The notes below the pieces were generated by a model, which ran no database searches, was not told the origin of the DNA, and saw only the letters and a list, made by a program, of their open reading frames with translations. From NCBI GenBank assembly GCA_949127735.1, contig CASBPX010000098.1, positions 1 through 61,040 of the forward strand: a DNA stretch of 61,040 bases, written 5' to 3'. This stretch comes from Candidatus Obscuribacterales bacterium. Lineage in GTDB: Bacteria > Cyanobacteriota > Vampirovibrionia > Obscuribacterales > Obscuribacteraceae. The position numbers were made by a program, and so were the translations under genes. Positions 49,636 through 58,164 of the stretch are shown here, piece after piece. Within the stretch, counting starts at the first letter, position 1; each line of letters starts with the position of its first letter.

Positions 49636-50433
49636 TTACTTGGTGCCGGCTTCAGCTGAAGCTTTTTTCTCTTTATCGTCAGCGGCCGCTTTAAGGCGTT
49701 TGACTTTCAAAACATCAATCCATGGTTCATCAAGCGGAATGGCAAAGACTTTGCCTGTAATCTCAAGCTGATCGCCATCTTTTAATTCACTCAAAAGTTT
49801 GGCCTGGGGAGATTTGTCATCTTCTTTAGGAATGGGCATAGCCAACTTCATTTCAGAGAGAGGCACTTTGCTGTTATTGCGCAGTACGAGAAAAGACAAA
49901 TAAGTCTTGGCCGGGCGCAAGGCCGGTTTGTAGTCAAGGGCGATTGAGCTGTAAGAGTGGAAATTGGAGACAAAACGTACATTCTTGTTGAGATATTCAC
50001 TGGCATGATCGACCAGTGTTTCGGCGGGCACGTTGACTACATTTTCGATTACCACTTCAGGCACCGGTTTGGAGTCTTTTTTGTCGATTGTCTTAGCTAT
50101 ATCTTTTTTGTCGGTTGTTGTTGTTGCAGAGTCACCTTTAGCCGGCTCTTTTTTATCAGCTGGCGCTTTGGAATCTTTAGCCTTGTCTGGGGCCTTGTCT
50201 GGTGCTTTTTCAGCAGGCTTGTCAACTGCTTTGGCGGTTTTTTGTTGACGATCGATATGGGCGTCTGTGGCCATTTTGGCGCTGGGGCTGGCCGGAGCGG
50301 CGGGGGCTGGGCACGCCGCCAAAGTCAAACTCAGAGCCAGAGTGCAGCTTAGAGCGGCAAGAATCTGGGGCTGGCGTATGCACATGTTAATTACCGTTGT
50401 ATACATAGGGGTATAGTTATTTAGTTTAGCCAT
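49636..50433 (-). CDS. Putative lipoprotein with OB-like domain
   Basis: The 265-aa product contains a lipoprotein signal: hydrophobic LAALSCTLALSLTLAAC, with LAAC as lipobox. A long Lys/Asp/Ala/Pro-rich tether follows (about 55-125). The C-terminal domain (about 130-250: LVDHASEYLNKNVRFVSNFHSYSS, in part, and LKDGDQLEITGKVFAIPLDEPWIDV, in part) has the strand pattern of an OB-fold. Starts at Met1, Met10 (50406) or Met18 (50382) are all in frame; Met18 places the lipobox at the usual distance. It is probably anchored in a membrane by its N-terminal Cys and processed with Lnt. Head-to-head with mutS. Confidence 0.75.
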   Translation of the reverse strand: MAKLNNYTPMYTTVINMCIRQPQILAALSCTLALSLTLAACPAPAAPASPSAKMATDAHIDRQQKTAKAVDKPAEKAPDKAPDKAKDSKAPADKKEPAKGDSATTTTDKKDIAKTIDKKDSKPVPEVVIENVVNVPAETLVDHASEYLNKNVRFVSNFHSYSSIALDYKPALRPAKTYLSFLVLRNNSKVPLSEMKLAMPIPKEDDKSPQAKLLSELKDGDQLEITGKVFAIPLDEPWIDVLKVKRLKAAADDKEKKASAEAGTK

Positions 50434-50480
50434 ATTACCAGAAGCTTAATAACTTAGCCGCGCTTCAACGGTAATATTGG

Positions 50481-53204
50481 TTGCTGACGCATAGTCAAAC
50501 GAGGGTGCTGAAACAAGTGACCGCCAGTTTAGAAAGTGAAAAGGCCCCAGATTCTACAAGAGATTCTGCGCAAGATTCTGTTAAAGAGTCGCCGCAAGAA
50601 CTGAAAGAAGCTTTGAAAGAGCCAAAGGAAGCCGCCAAGAGCACTGGCATGATGCGCCAGTACTGGGACATCAAATCTCAGTATCCCGACGCTTTGCTTT
50701 TCTTTAGAGTGGGCGACTTCTACGAAACATTTGACAGCGACGCTCAAGTGGCCGCCCGTGAGCTTGACATCACGCTGACCGGTCGACCCGAGTCAAGCCA
50801 TCCTGCCGGTCGTGTGCCCATGGCGGGAGTGCCGGTGCGTTCGTACGAACTTTATGTCAGCAAACTTCTGGCCAAAGGGTATTCAGTAGCGGTTTGCGAA
50901 CAAGTTGGTGAAGTCGGAGCTTCTAAAGGACCCGTGGAGCGTCAAGTGCGCCGCGTGTTGACACCAGGCACGGTGCTGGAATCACATCTACTTCCGGCTC
51001 GCGACAACAATTATCTTGCTGCCATTGTTAGAGCCGGTCGTTCCTCTGCTGTCGGCGATGAGCTCTGGGGGCTCGGTTACGTCGACGCTTCTTGCGGCGA
51101 ATTTTTTGTCACTCAGTTGACGGAAGAAAATCTAATTTTAGAACTCGGACGTTTGCGACCGGCTGAAATTATTGCGCCTTTGCGTCTAGTAAAGCCGGGC
51201 GCAGACGAGGTAGTCGCTCGCGAAGTATTAGAGGTACCTGAGCTTATTGCCGGACAATATCGCTTCAGCGGCAGACCGGCAATGTTTTTTCAAACGGAAC
51301 CGGCGCACAGAAGAATTTTGCAAAGCTTTGAAGTAAGCACCCTGGAAGGATTCGGCTGTCAGGAAATGCCACTGGCCATAGGCGCTGCCGGTGCAATTCT
51401 TGAATATTTGGATCGCACGCAAGGTGGTCAAAAGCCATATTTTGCCGGTATTTCCACCTATGCTGTGGACGGTTACCTGGTGCTTGACGCCAATACCCGC
51501 AAAAATCTGGAGCTCACCGAAACTTCACGTGATCGGAGTTTTAATGGTTCTCTCTTGTGGGCCATTGATCAAACACAAACCGCCATGGGCAGCCGCATGT
51601 TGCGCAAGTGGCTGCTCAAGCCGCTTCTAGCGGTAGACGGTATTCGGGCCAGACAAGAAGCAATTAAAGAATTGCTTTTGCCCGTGACCAGACGCGACTT
51701 AATTGAGGCGGTTATTGGCCGCCTGTCTGATCTGGAAAGACTGGCAGTGCGTATGTCGTCGCAATCTATTAATCCGAAAGAGCTGGCTGCAGTGGCCGCT
51801 TCTCTTGAGGTATTGCCTGAGCTTTTTGCACTATTGCAAACTGCCGCGAGCCCATATTTGACCGCACTTAAAACCACCCCTCACGCTCTGGTGGAATTGT
51901 GCGATAAGTTACGCGGCGCACTTTGCCCGGAACCGCCACGTGAGCTCACTGATGGTGGCATTTTTGCTCAAGGTTTCAGTGCCGAGTTAGACGAAATTCG
52001 CTCGCTGTTAGGCGGCGGAAGACAGTGGATTGAAGATTTTCAGCGCAAAGAACAAGATCGCACCGGCATCAAAAGTCTCAAGGTCAATTTCAATCGCAAT
52101 TTCGGTTATTTCATTGAAATCACTAATGCCAATCAGGGGGCCGTTCCCGCTGATTATATTCGCAAGCAAACACTGACTAACGCTGAGCGCTACATTACTC
52201 CAGATCTAAAAGAGTATGAGGCGAAAATTCTCAATGCTGAAAAAAATCAGTCTGATGTGGAGCACAAATTATTTGTCGACTTACGTCAGTCTGTTGCCGC
52301 CACTGGTACCGAGCTACACAAAATGGCTAATCAGCTGGCCAATCTTGACGCCCTGCTCTCACTGGCCAAAGTGGCGCAGGAGCGCAAGTTTGTTTGCCCC
52401 TTTGTGGACGACGGTAAAAATCTGCTGATCAAGCAAGGACGTCATCCGGTTTTAGAAAAAATTCTGCCTATGGGCAAGTATGTTTCTAACGATGTGCGAT
52501 TGTGCGGAGAGAGTGAAGAAAATCAACTGGTGATTCTCACCGGGCCGAACATGGCCGGTAAATCAAGTTATTTGAGACAGGTAGCTTTAATTGTTATTCT
52601 GGCGCAAATGGGTTCTTTCGTCCCTGCTAAAGAGGCGCATGTAGGCCTGGTAGACAGAGTATTTACGCGTATCGGTGCGGTTGATGATTTAACTCAAGGA
52701 CAGTCTACTTTCTTGGTAGAAATGTCTGAGACCACACAATGTTGTTTGTCTGCCACCAGCAGATCTCTGATTCTATTAGATGAGGTTGGTCGTGGCACCA
52801 GTACTTATGATGGCGTGTCGATTGCCTGGTCTGTGGCTGAATATCTTGCTCGCGAAGTGCGCGCGCGCACAATTTTTGCCACTCACTATCACGAACTCAA
52901 TGGCCTGGCCAATTTCTTTCCGCAAATTGCAAACTATCAGGTGTTGGTTAAAGAGCAAGACGGCAAAGTTGAATTTATTCGCTCGGTGGTGCCAGGTGGA
53001 GCCAGTCGCAGCTTTGGTGTGCAAGTGGCGCGCATGGCAGGGCTACCCATGCAAATTATTGACCGCGCTCTTTATTTGATTAATCAGATGGAGAAAAAAG
53101 GTGTGGCCGCCAAAATTTTAGACGGGCCGCGTCTGCGCAATATTCCTATGGATGAAGTGATGCAGCTTTCTATTTTTGAAGCTTCAAAAAATACAGTAAA
53201 GTAA
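50481..53204 (+). CDS. mutS: DNA mismatch repair protein MutS
   Basis: The 907-aa MutS has the mismatch-reading motif LLFFRVGDFYETF (Phe-x-Glu, near residue 75), the connector and lever domains, Walker A GPNMAGKSSYLRQ near 692, LLDEVGRGTSTYDG (Walker B) and FATHYHELNGL. It recognises mismatches and recruits MutL. Relative to standard MutS it has about 55 additional N-terminal residues rich in Lys, Glu, Ser and Asp, with KEP/KEA repeats. The standard N terminus would begin near GMMRQYW (ATG at 50646). The TTG start at 50481 is therefore uncertain. A TPR gene begins 10 bases after the stop. Confidence 0.96.
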   Translation: MLTHSQTRVLKQVTASLESEKAPDSTRDSAQDSVKESPQELKEALKEPKEAAKSTGMMRQYWDIKSQYPDALLFFRVGDFYETFDSDAQVAARELDITLTGRPESSHPAGRVPMAGVPVRSYELYVSKLLAKGYSVAVCEQVGEVGASKGPVERQVRRVLTPGTVLESHLLPARDNNYLAAIVRAGRSSAVGDELWGLGYVDASCGEFFVTQLTEENLILELGRLRPAEIIAPLRLVKPGADEVVAREVLEVPELIAGQYRFSGRPAMFFQTEPAHRRILQSFEVSTLEGFGCQEMPLAIGAAGAILEYLDRTQGGQKPYFAGISTYAVDGYLVLDANTRKNLELTETSRDRSFNGSLLWAIDQTQTAMGSRMLRKWLLKPLLAVDGIRARQEAIKELLLPVTRRDLIEAVIGRLSDLERLAVRMSSQSINPKELAAVAASLEVLPELFALLQTAASPYLTALKTTPHALVELCDKLRGALCPEPPRELTDGGIFAQGFSAELDEIRSLLGGGRQWIEDFQRKEQDRTGIKSLKVNFNRNFGYFIEITNANQGAVPADYIRKQTLTNAERYITPDLKEYEAKILNAEKNQSDVEHKLFVDLRQSVAATGTELHKMANQLANLDALLSLAKVAQERKFVCPFVDDGKNLLIKQGRHPVLEKILPMGKYVSNDVRLCGESEENQLVILTGPNMAGKSSYLRQVALIVILAQMGSFVPAKEAHVGLVDRVFTRIGAVDDLTQGQSTFLVEMSETTQCCLSATSRSLILLDEVGRGTSTYDGVSIAWSVAEYLAREVRARTIFATHYHELNGLANFFPQIANYQVLVKEQDGKVEFIRSVVPGGASRSFGVQVARMAGLPMQIIDRALYLINQMEKKGVAAKILDGPRLRNIPMDEVMQLSIFEASKNTVK

Positions 53205-53214
53205 AACATAAAAA

Positions 53215-55761
53215 ATGAGAGAGATAGCAAAAGTGAATTATCGTGATCAAAGAAAGAAAATTGCCAGTATCGCCCGTAGTGCAATTTTATTAGCTGCTTC
53301 ACTAAATTTGTCGCTGCTCAATTCGACAAATGCGGCATTCTCCGCCTCTCGCGATATTGTGATCGATAATCGCCCTGCTGTTATTGAGGCGACGGCGACA
53401 ACAGCGGCAACTACAAACAATCGCAACATTGGAGCTAAGAAGCTTTCCGCCATTGAGCTCGTAGCTAATCAATCTTTAGATGAAAATAGTTTGCATTTGA
53501 TCAATACCGGCGATTGGAAGGGCCTGATTGATAAACTCAATAAACTACTCGGCACCGATAAAAGTAAAGGCGCTGAAGCCGATCTGAGGCGTTCTTATCG
53601 CCAGGGTTGGCTGGCCTTTGCGTACATGTTCAACGCTAAACCTGAGCAGTCGCAAGCCCTTAGCGACCAAGTAGACCGGGAGCGCACAGCCCTGGCTGAC
53701 ATCAAGACCGACAATGAGCGCAGGCTCTACGGCAATGCTTTAGTTGTGCGGGCTTTCAATCAGCTGGCCCAGGGCAAAAACGACGCGGCTGAAGCTAGTT
53801 TGCTTTCGGTGCCTGATATCAGTCGCAACGACGCTCTTTATAATTTCGCCTTTGCCGCTGTCTGCGGTAAAAAAGGTCAAGCAGCTCGGGCCATTGATTA
53901 TTCTATTAAAACTACTGAAGCAGATCCTCGTTTAGCCTGGGCTTATCGCACCATTGGTTTTCTGCGCTTGCGCTGGCTTAAAGACAATGCCGGTGCTGAG
54001 CAAGCATTGCTTAAAGCCCTAGAAATTGAGCCGCAATCATCTGAAGCCCGCGATATGCTGATTGATATTAAATTGAGTCGCAACGATTTTGATGGTGCCA
54101 TTGATGTGGCCAGAGCCGGAATTCTAATTGACCCTAAAAATGGTGCCGGTCATTTTCGCCTGGGGCAAATTTATATTCAGCAGTGGCGGCTGACAGAAGC
54201 GCTCGAACAACTTAATTTGGCCATTGCCGACGACGCCAGCAGCGCTAAATATTTCCGCAATCGCGCATCGGTGAAAAAATTGCGCGGCGATATCGAATCA
54301 GCTATCGCAGACCAACAAGTAGCCGTGCAGCTCGGCAAAGATAAAGCTTTTGAATTGACCGAGCTGGCTAATATGAATGTGCTGGCCGGCAACATGAATA
54401 AAGCGGTCGACAATTTTAAACAAGCTCTGGCTGTAGATCCTGAAAATCAGGCGGCCCGCGAAAGACTATTTAAAATTCTGCTGCAAGAAAAGCGCTATGA
54501 CGATGTTTCGCAACAGTATCAAGAGCAGATTGCCAGAGATCCAAAAAGAGCTGATCTGCACCTCGGTTACGCCAATGTTTTGCTTATGCTCAATCAGTCT
54601 GACAAAGCGATTGCAGAATTTAAAGAAGCGGCCAATCTCAATCAGACCGACCCTACCGCCCACCGTTCTCTCGGTGCTTTCTACATCACGCGCAAAGAAT
54701 ATAGTCTGGCAGCAAAAGAATATACGCGCGCACTTAATATCATGCCTTCGTCAGTGAAAGACCTGGTGGCAGTTGGTTTTTGCTATGCCGAGAATGACGA
54801 GTATATGAAAGCGGAAGCGGCATTTGTCACCGCTCTGGCTTTGCAACAGTTGGCGCCTAATAGTTCGCCTGACGAACCCAGTCGTCTTGACGTAATGCGC
54901 TCTCTAGCTTGTTTACTTTATGATGAAGGTCGTTACGCTGACGCCGCTGCGCAGTTTGAAAATCTGGTCACTATCTACCGTGATAAAGGTGCCAGCAAAG
55001 ACGATCAGCTGCTTTTAGCTAAGAGCAAAATGATGCGAGACCTGAGCGCGGCTTCTACCAGGGTGCTGACCAATGCATTAGAAGAACTGCCCGATGAGCG
55101 CCGCAGCGCTTTTCGCTACGGCGTTATAGAAGCTATGCTTGATGCCGGTAAAACGGCAGAAGCTCGTGCGCTACTCGAAAAAATTCCGGCAGAAGAACGT
55201 CAGGATAATTTGTCATACGCCCTTTATAACAGCACCGCCCTGCGTCTTTCTGGAGACCTCAAAGGAGCTCTTGAGGCAGTATCGCAGGCGGTGCCTCTAG
55301 CTGAGGCAAACAAGGTAGACAGTCCTGCTGTAGCTTCTCGTTTACTGTGCGAAAAGGCTCGTATTGAGCTGGCTCAGGGCAACCTTGAAGTTGCTACGGC
55401 TTCAGCCAACGCCGCTCTGGCATTGTATGAACAGTGCTATCCTGCTTACCTTTGTCTGGCTCAAATTGCCCTGGCGAAAGGTGACAATAGCGCTGCTCTA
55501 GAAGCTTCCCATAAAGCGCTTCTACTCAATCCATATTATTCGCCTGCTTATCTGGCTCAAGGTGCAGCCCAGCAGAAAACTGGGGCACTGAAACCGGCTC
55601 TAGAGAGTTACAAAAAAGCTACCGAACTTTATCCGGGCTGGATCGAAGCGCACAAGGCCCTGTTAAGTGGTTACGAGAAGCTCTCACTGACTCAAGAAGC
55701 AGAAAAAGAAGCAGCACAAATTGCCCAGATGGAAGGCCTGTTGCGCACTGGCCGCCCTTAA
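53215..55761 (+). CDS. Secreted TPR-repeat protein
   Basis: The 848-aa protein has a signal peptide (SAILLAASLNLSLLNSTNAAF near 22-42). From about residue 150 to the end it has TPR units with the usual pattern (GAGHFRLGQIYIQQWRLTEALEQLNLAI and AYLAQGAAQQKTGALKPALESYKKA, in part). The central 480-560 region is best ordered. No enzyme domain is seen. Periplasmic or surface scaffolding is inferred. It begins 10 bases after mutS and is probably cotranscribed, though functionally unrelated. An ATG at 53215 is used, with a weak upstream site. Confidence 0.85.
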   Translation: MREIAKVNYRDQRKKIASIARSAILLAASLNLSLLNSTNAAFSASRDIVIDNRPAVIEATATTAATTNNRNIGAKKLSAIELVANQSLDENSLHLINTGDWKGLIDKLNKLLGTDKSKGAEADLRRSYRQGWLAFAYMFNAKPEQSQALSDQVDRERTALADIKTDNERRLYGNALVVRAFNQLAQGKNDAAEASLLSVPDISRNDALYNFAFAAVCGKKGQAARAIDYSIKTTEADPRLAWAYRTIGFLRLRWLKDNAGAEQALLKALEIEPQSSEARDMLIDIKLSRNDFDGAIDVARAGILIDPKNGAGHFRLGQIYIQQWRLTEALEQLNLAIADDASSAKYFRNRASVKKLRGDIESAIADQQVAVQLGKDKAFELTELANMNVLAGNMNKAVDNFKQALAVDPENQAARERLFKILLQEKRYDDVSQQYQEQIARDPKRADLHLGYANVLLMLNQSDKAIAEFKEAANLNQTDPTAHRSLGAFYITRKEYSLAAKEYTRALNIMPSSVKDLVAVGFCYAENDEYMKAEAAFVTALALQQLAPNSSPDEPSRLDVMRSLACLLYDEGRYADAAAQFENLVTIYRDKGASKDDQLLLAKSKMMRDLSAASTRVLTNALEELPDERRSAFRYGVIEAMLDAGKTAEARALLEKIPAEERQDNLSYALYNSTALRLSGDLKGALEAVSQAVPLAEANKVDSPAVASRLLCEKARIELAQGNLEVATASANAALALYEQCYPAYLCLAQIALAKGDNSAALEASHKALLLNPYYSPAYLAQGAAQQKTGALKPALESYKKATELYPGWIEAHKALLSGYEKLSLTQEAEKEAAQIAQMEGLLRTGRP

Positions 55762-56053
55762 TGTTTCCTTGACAAGCCTCCGGTTCAACAGGTAAGTTAG
55801 GAAAAGAGCTTCTCTTTCCTGCGGTTTCTGTTGGCGCACATTGCTGATGGTCTGGTTGGGCAGCGTTTTGCTCATTTCGGTCAATGACACGCTTGGCACA
55901 GTGATTAAAAATCAGTCCAATCAAATTCTCGTTGATTTTTCCAAAGAGTATGATTCTTCTGCGCGAAAGTCCATTGGAGCAAAGCCATGATCCTGGTTTC
56001 TCAATCAAGTATGATGACAGGGTTGAAAAGGCAATTCCCATTCGCGTTCGTAA
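55762..56053. other. Intergenic region after the TPR gene
   Basis: 292 bases. A weak hairpin AGGAAAAGAG/CTCTTTCCT lies at 55799-55820, with one bulge and a 3-base loop, but no T tract follows. No coding frame with plausible composition was found; an open frame on the minus strand that crosses the TPR gene end looks like a shadow. Confidence 0.3.
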
Positions 56054-56599
56054 ATGAAATATTCGTTTAACATTCAAGCAGGCGACGGCAAACAAGAAAT
56101 AACTGAAAAACTTGTAGTTGGTGCTTTCAATAATGAGTCGGGCGATCACATTGCTCTTAAGCTGCTTGCCTATTTGATGTTTTTTAAAAAGCGTCCACGC
56201 ATTGATGAAGATGCCGGCTGGCATTTCGTGCCTGACCTGGTAGCGCGCGATGACGGCGGCAATATTATTTTATGGATCGACTGTGGCAGCGTCTCCGCTA
56301 AAAAAGCTGACACGATCGCTACTAAAGTGCGAGACAGTATCGACTTTTATGTTTTTCGCAAAACAGAAAGAGAAATGGATCAGTTTTATAAACAGATTCA
56401 AGACAAAGTAAAGCATCTGCAAAATGTCAATTGCATTAGTTTTGATGATGGCTTTATCGAAGGGATTGGTGGCTGTCTGGATCGTACCAATAATTTGGAA
56501 GCCTATTTAAGTGATGAAATGGTCACTGTTACCATCAACAATACTTTCGGCAAACATGAAGCTTATTCTACGATCCACCGCATTGTTGGTGAGCGCTGA
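56054..56599 (+). CDS. YaeQ-like protein
   Basis: The 181-aa protein lines up by eye with the YaeQ family: HIALKLLAYLMFFKKRPRI (LLAxxxxxxxRLxF in YaeQ), VPDLVARDDGGNIILWIDCG (DEPDxWxxDxxGxIxLWIELG), and near the end LDRTNNLEAYLSDEMVTVTIN. YaeQ proteins have a PD-(D/E)XK-nuclease-like fold. Here the usual Glu of LWIELG is Asp (LWIDCG). Function in the family is not settled. The start is ATG. No signal peptide. It converges with a small membrane protein gene. Confidence 0.6.
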   Translation: MKYSFNIQAGDGKQEITEKLVVGAFNNESGDHIALKLLAYLMFFKKRPRIDEDAGWHFVPDLVARDDGGNIILWIDCGSVSAKKADTIATKVRDSIDFYVFRKTEREMDQFYKQIQDKVKHLQNVNCISFDDGFIEGIGGCLDRTNNLEAYLSDEMVTVTINNTFGKHEAYSTIHRIVGER

Positions 56600-56632
56600 G
56601 CTGCACATCAGTTGGCACTGCACTTAAAGCGA

Positions 56633-56971
56633 TTATTGCGCCAAGGGTCCAAGCGCTCCAACAATAGTGATAATTGCTGGACCTAGCATCGAAAGCATCA
56701 AAACCGGAAAGACAAAAACTATAACGAGCATGATGTTTCGGGGCGTGGCGTACCACATGCGAGCGAACTTGTTAGCTGGTGGATTGCCGCGTTCTAAAAA
56801 GAAACAACCTATAGTTTCCCAGACGAGCAGACAGCCGATAGCAATCTTGCCGTAATTGTTATTGAACAGTGGGGCCATGTACTCACGGTTCATCAAATAT
56901 GTTATCAACATCATGATCCAGGGAAGCACCCAGATTGCCAGTACGAACCTCAAATCTGCTTTTTGCGTCAT
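56633..56971 (-). CDS. Small membrane protein of unknown function
   Basis: The 112-aa protein has three hydrophobic helices (about 9-27, 41-59, 78-108), short loops and a positively charged segment FARMWYATPRNI before the last helix. No family recognised. It lies 29 bases downstream of the HxlR-type regulator on the same strand and may be cotranscribed with it. Confidence 0.6.
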   Translation of the reverse strand: MTQKADLRFVLAIWVLPWIMMLITYLMNREYMAPLFNNNYGKIAIGCLLVWETIGCFFLERGNPPANKFARMWYATPRNIMLVIVFVFPVLMLSMLGPAIITIVGALGPLAQ

Positions 56972-57000
56972 GGTTAGCCTCGACTTTCGTATCGCAGTAA

Positions 57001-57405
57001 TCAGGTTGCCGCCGCTTCCTGAGCAGCTGCTAGTTTAGCGCTTGCTCTGGCTTTTTTGCGTTCCTTTTGTTCGGCCCGACTGTGGCAATCAATAATTTCA
57101 TCACTATGCTCTTGAGCCCACTGCTCCAGGCTATTTAGAACAGGCACGAGGGTCTGACCCAGGGGAGTAAGCGAATATTCAACACGCGGTGGCACCTCGG
57201 CATAAATTTTGCGGGCTACTAAACCGTCATCTTCAAGCTCGCGCAATTGACTGGTCAATACTTTCTGGCTGACACCTTGTAAGGAGCGCATTAGTTCGTT
57301 AAAGCGCATGGTACCAGGGCGCAATTGGCAGACAATTAATACTTTCCATTTATTAGAAATCATGGCCATTGTTGTCATAATTCTGCATTCAAATTTGCTT
57401 ACCAT
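57001..57405 (-). CDS. HxlR-family transcriptional regulator
   Basis: The 134-aa winged-helix protein has the HxlR layout: MISNKWKVLIVCQLRPGTMRFNELMRSLQGVSQKVLTSQLRELEDDGLV (in part, residues 15-65) then a wing YAEVPPRVEYSLTPLG. Cys7 in KFECRI is in the place of the redox Cys of YodB/HypR/QorR-type members, and a second Cys lies in IVCQLRP. Thiol-based sensing of electrophiles or oxidants is therefore possible. The C terminus is a Lys/Arg/Ala-rich tail. It is divergent from a rhodanese gene, with a near-perfect inverted repeat between them as a probable operator. Confidence 0.88.
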   Translation of the reverse strand: MVSKFECRIMTTMAMISNKWKVLIVCQLRPGTMRFNELMRSLQGVSQKVLTSQLRELEDDGLVARKIYAEVPPRVEYSLTPLGQTLVPVLNSLEQWAQEHSDEIIDCHSRAEQKERKKARASAKLAAAQEAAAT

Positions 57406-57439
57406 TTAACTCTAAACTCCGGGCGGGCTAGGAAATTTG

Positions 57440-57461
57440 ATAGTTTCCAAACGGATACTAT
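57440..57461. promoter_or_regulatory. Probable HxlR operator
   Basis: ATAGTTTCC and GGATACTAT form a 9-4-9 inverted repeat with one mismatch (spacer AAAC), 35 bases upstream of the HxlR start codon. HxlR-family dimers bind such repeats in their own promoters. Position and symmetry are the evidence; no binding data. Confidence 0.5.
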
Positions 57462-57499
57462 AGAACATTCGGGTTGTTAGCCAACTATTTGGTGTCTTC

Positions 57500-57528
57500 T
57501 TGCAAATGTATACCGTCCATTCTATGCT
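57500..57528 (+). promoter_or_regulatory. Possible promoter of the rhodanese gene
   Basis: TTGCAA (57500-57505), 17-base spacer, TATGCT (57523-57528): a modest -35/-10 match. It would give a leader of about 95 bases that contains the ATGAAT hexamer repeat. Confidence 0.3.
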
Positions 57529-57553
57529 TGACACATCGAAGTTGCAACTAGAC

Positions 57554-57577
57554 ATGAATATGAATATGAATATGAAT
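57554..57577 (+). repeat. Four tandem ATGAAT hexamers in the rhodanese leader
   Basis: Four exact copies of ATGAAT, followed by ATGACATGAG, lie about 55 bases before the rhodanese start codon. In one frame they give Met-Asn repeats. Slippage could change leader length. Confidence 0.85.
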
Positions 57578-57630
57578 ATGACATGAGATTTGCAATGGGC
57601 GTATCAAATTAAAAGATTGGAGAAAATGAA

Positions 57631-58047
57631 ATGAGTATTGAAACACTAACTAAAGAACAAACTAAAGCAATTGAATTTTTTGAGCAAAAACTTGCTTTCG
57701 AAGTCGGACCGATTGCTCTCAAGTATGCACTGGCCGCTAAAGAACCAATTACCGTAGTCGATTTGCGTACGCCTGATTTGTTTGCCAAAAGCCACATTCC
57801 TGGCGCGATCAATTTGTCTTATGAAGAGTTGGAGAAAAGCACAAGCGCATTGAGCAAAGATAAAACAACAGTGGTTCACTGTTATGGAATTACTTGCGCA
57901 TTAGGGGCTAAAGCAGCTTTGCTGTTAGCTAAAAAAGGCTATCCGGTTAAAGAATTGTTTGGTGGTTTTGATGAATATGCTGCTAACAAACTTCCTTTGG
58001 AAGGCACCGAAGTTAAAGCTGGTACTTGCGGAACTTCCTGCGCATAA
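57631..58047 (+). CDS. Rhodanese-domain protein
   Basis: The 138-aa protein contains a single rhodanese domain: VVDLRTPDLFAKSHIPGAINLSYEEL (in part), active-site loop VVHCYGITCALGAKAA (Cys near residue 90), and the GGFDEY segment. Rhodanese domains carry sulfur as a persulfide or act in redox signalling. The C terminus ends CGTSCA, adding a CxxxC pair. GGAGAA lies six bases before the ATG. Divergence from an HxlR regulator with a redox-type Cys suggests induction by thiol or sulfur stress. Confidence 0.88.
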   Translation: MSIETLTKEQTKAIEFFEQKLAFEVGPIALKYALAAKEPITVVDLRTPDLFAKSHIPGAINLSYEELEKSTSALSKDKTTVVHCYGITCALGAKAALLLAKKGYPVKELFGGFDEYAANKLPLEGTEVKAGTCGTSCA

Positions 58048-58087
58048 TCAGCGCAAGATTCACGAGCACCAGATTTAGATAGCAAAA

Positions 58088-58124
58088 GAGAAGCGAGCAC
58101 TTGCAGATGCTCGCTTCTTCTTTT
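58088..58124. terminator. Bidirectional terminator hairpin
   Basis: GAAGCGAGCA (58090-58099) pairs with TGCTCGCTTC (58108-58117) around an 8-base loop; the stem extends by one A-T and one G-T pair. It is followed by TTCTTTTAC on the plus strand and by TCTTTTGCT on the minus strand. It lies between the rightward rhodanese gene and the leftward gene ending at 58165, suiting both. Confidence 0.75.
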
Positions 58125-58164
58125 ACGTCCCAGCGAATTGAACTTAGTTGGCTTAAGGCTTGGC

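Noticed and set aside
55619..56224. 201-aa open frame on the minus strand
   Set aside because: It overlaps the end of the secreted TPR gene and the start of the YaeQ-like gene in antisense, and its composition is not protein-like.
57540..57600. ATGAAT tandem repeat as a CRISPR-like or coding element
   Set aside because: Four hexamers without spacers are a simple microsatellite; any Met-Asn peptide would be trivial.
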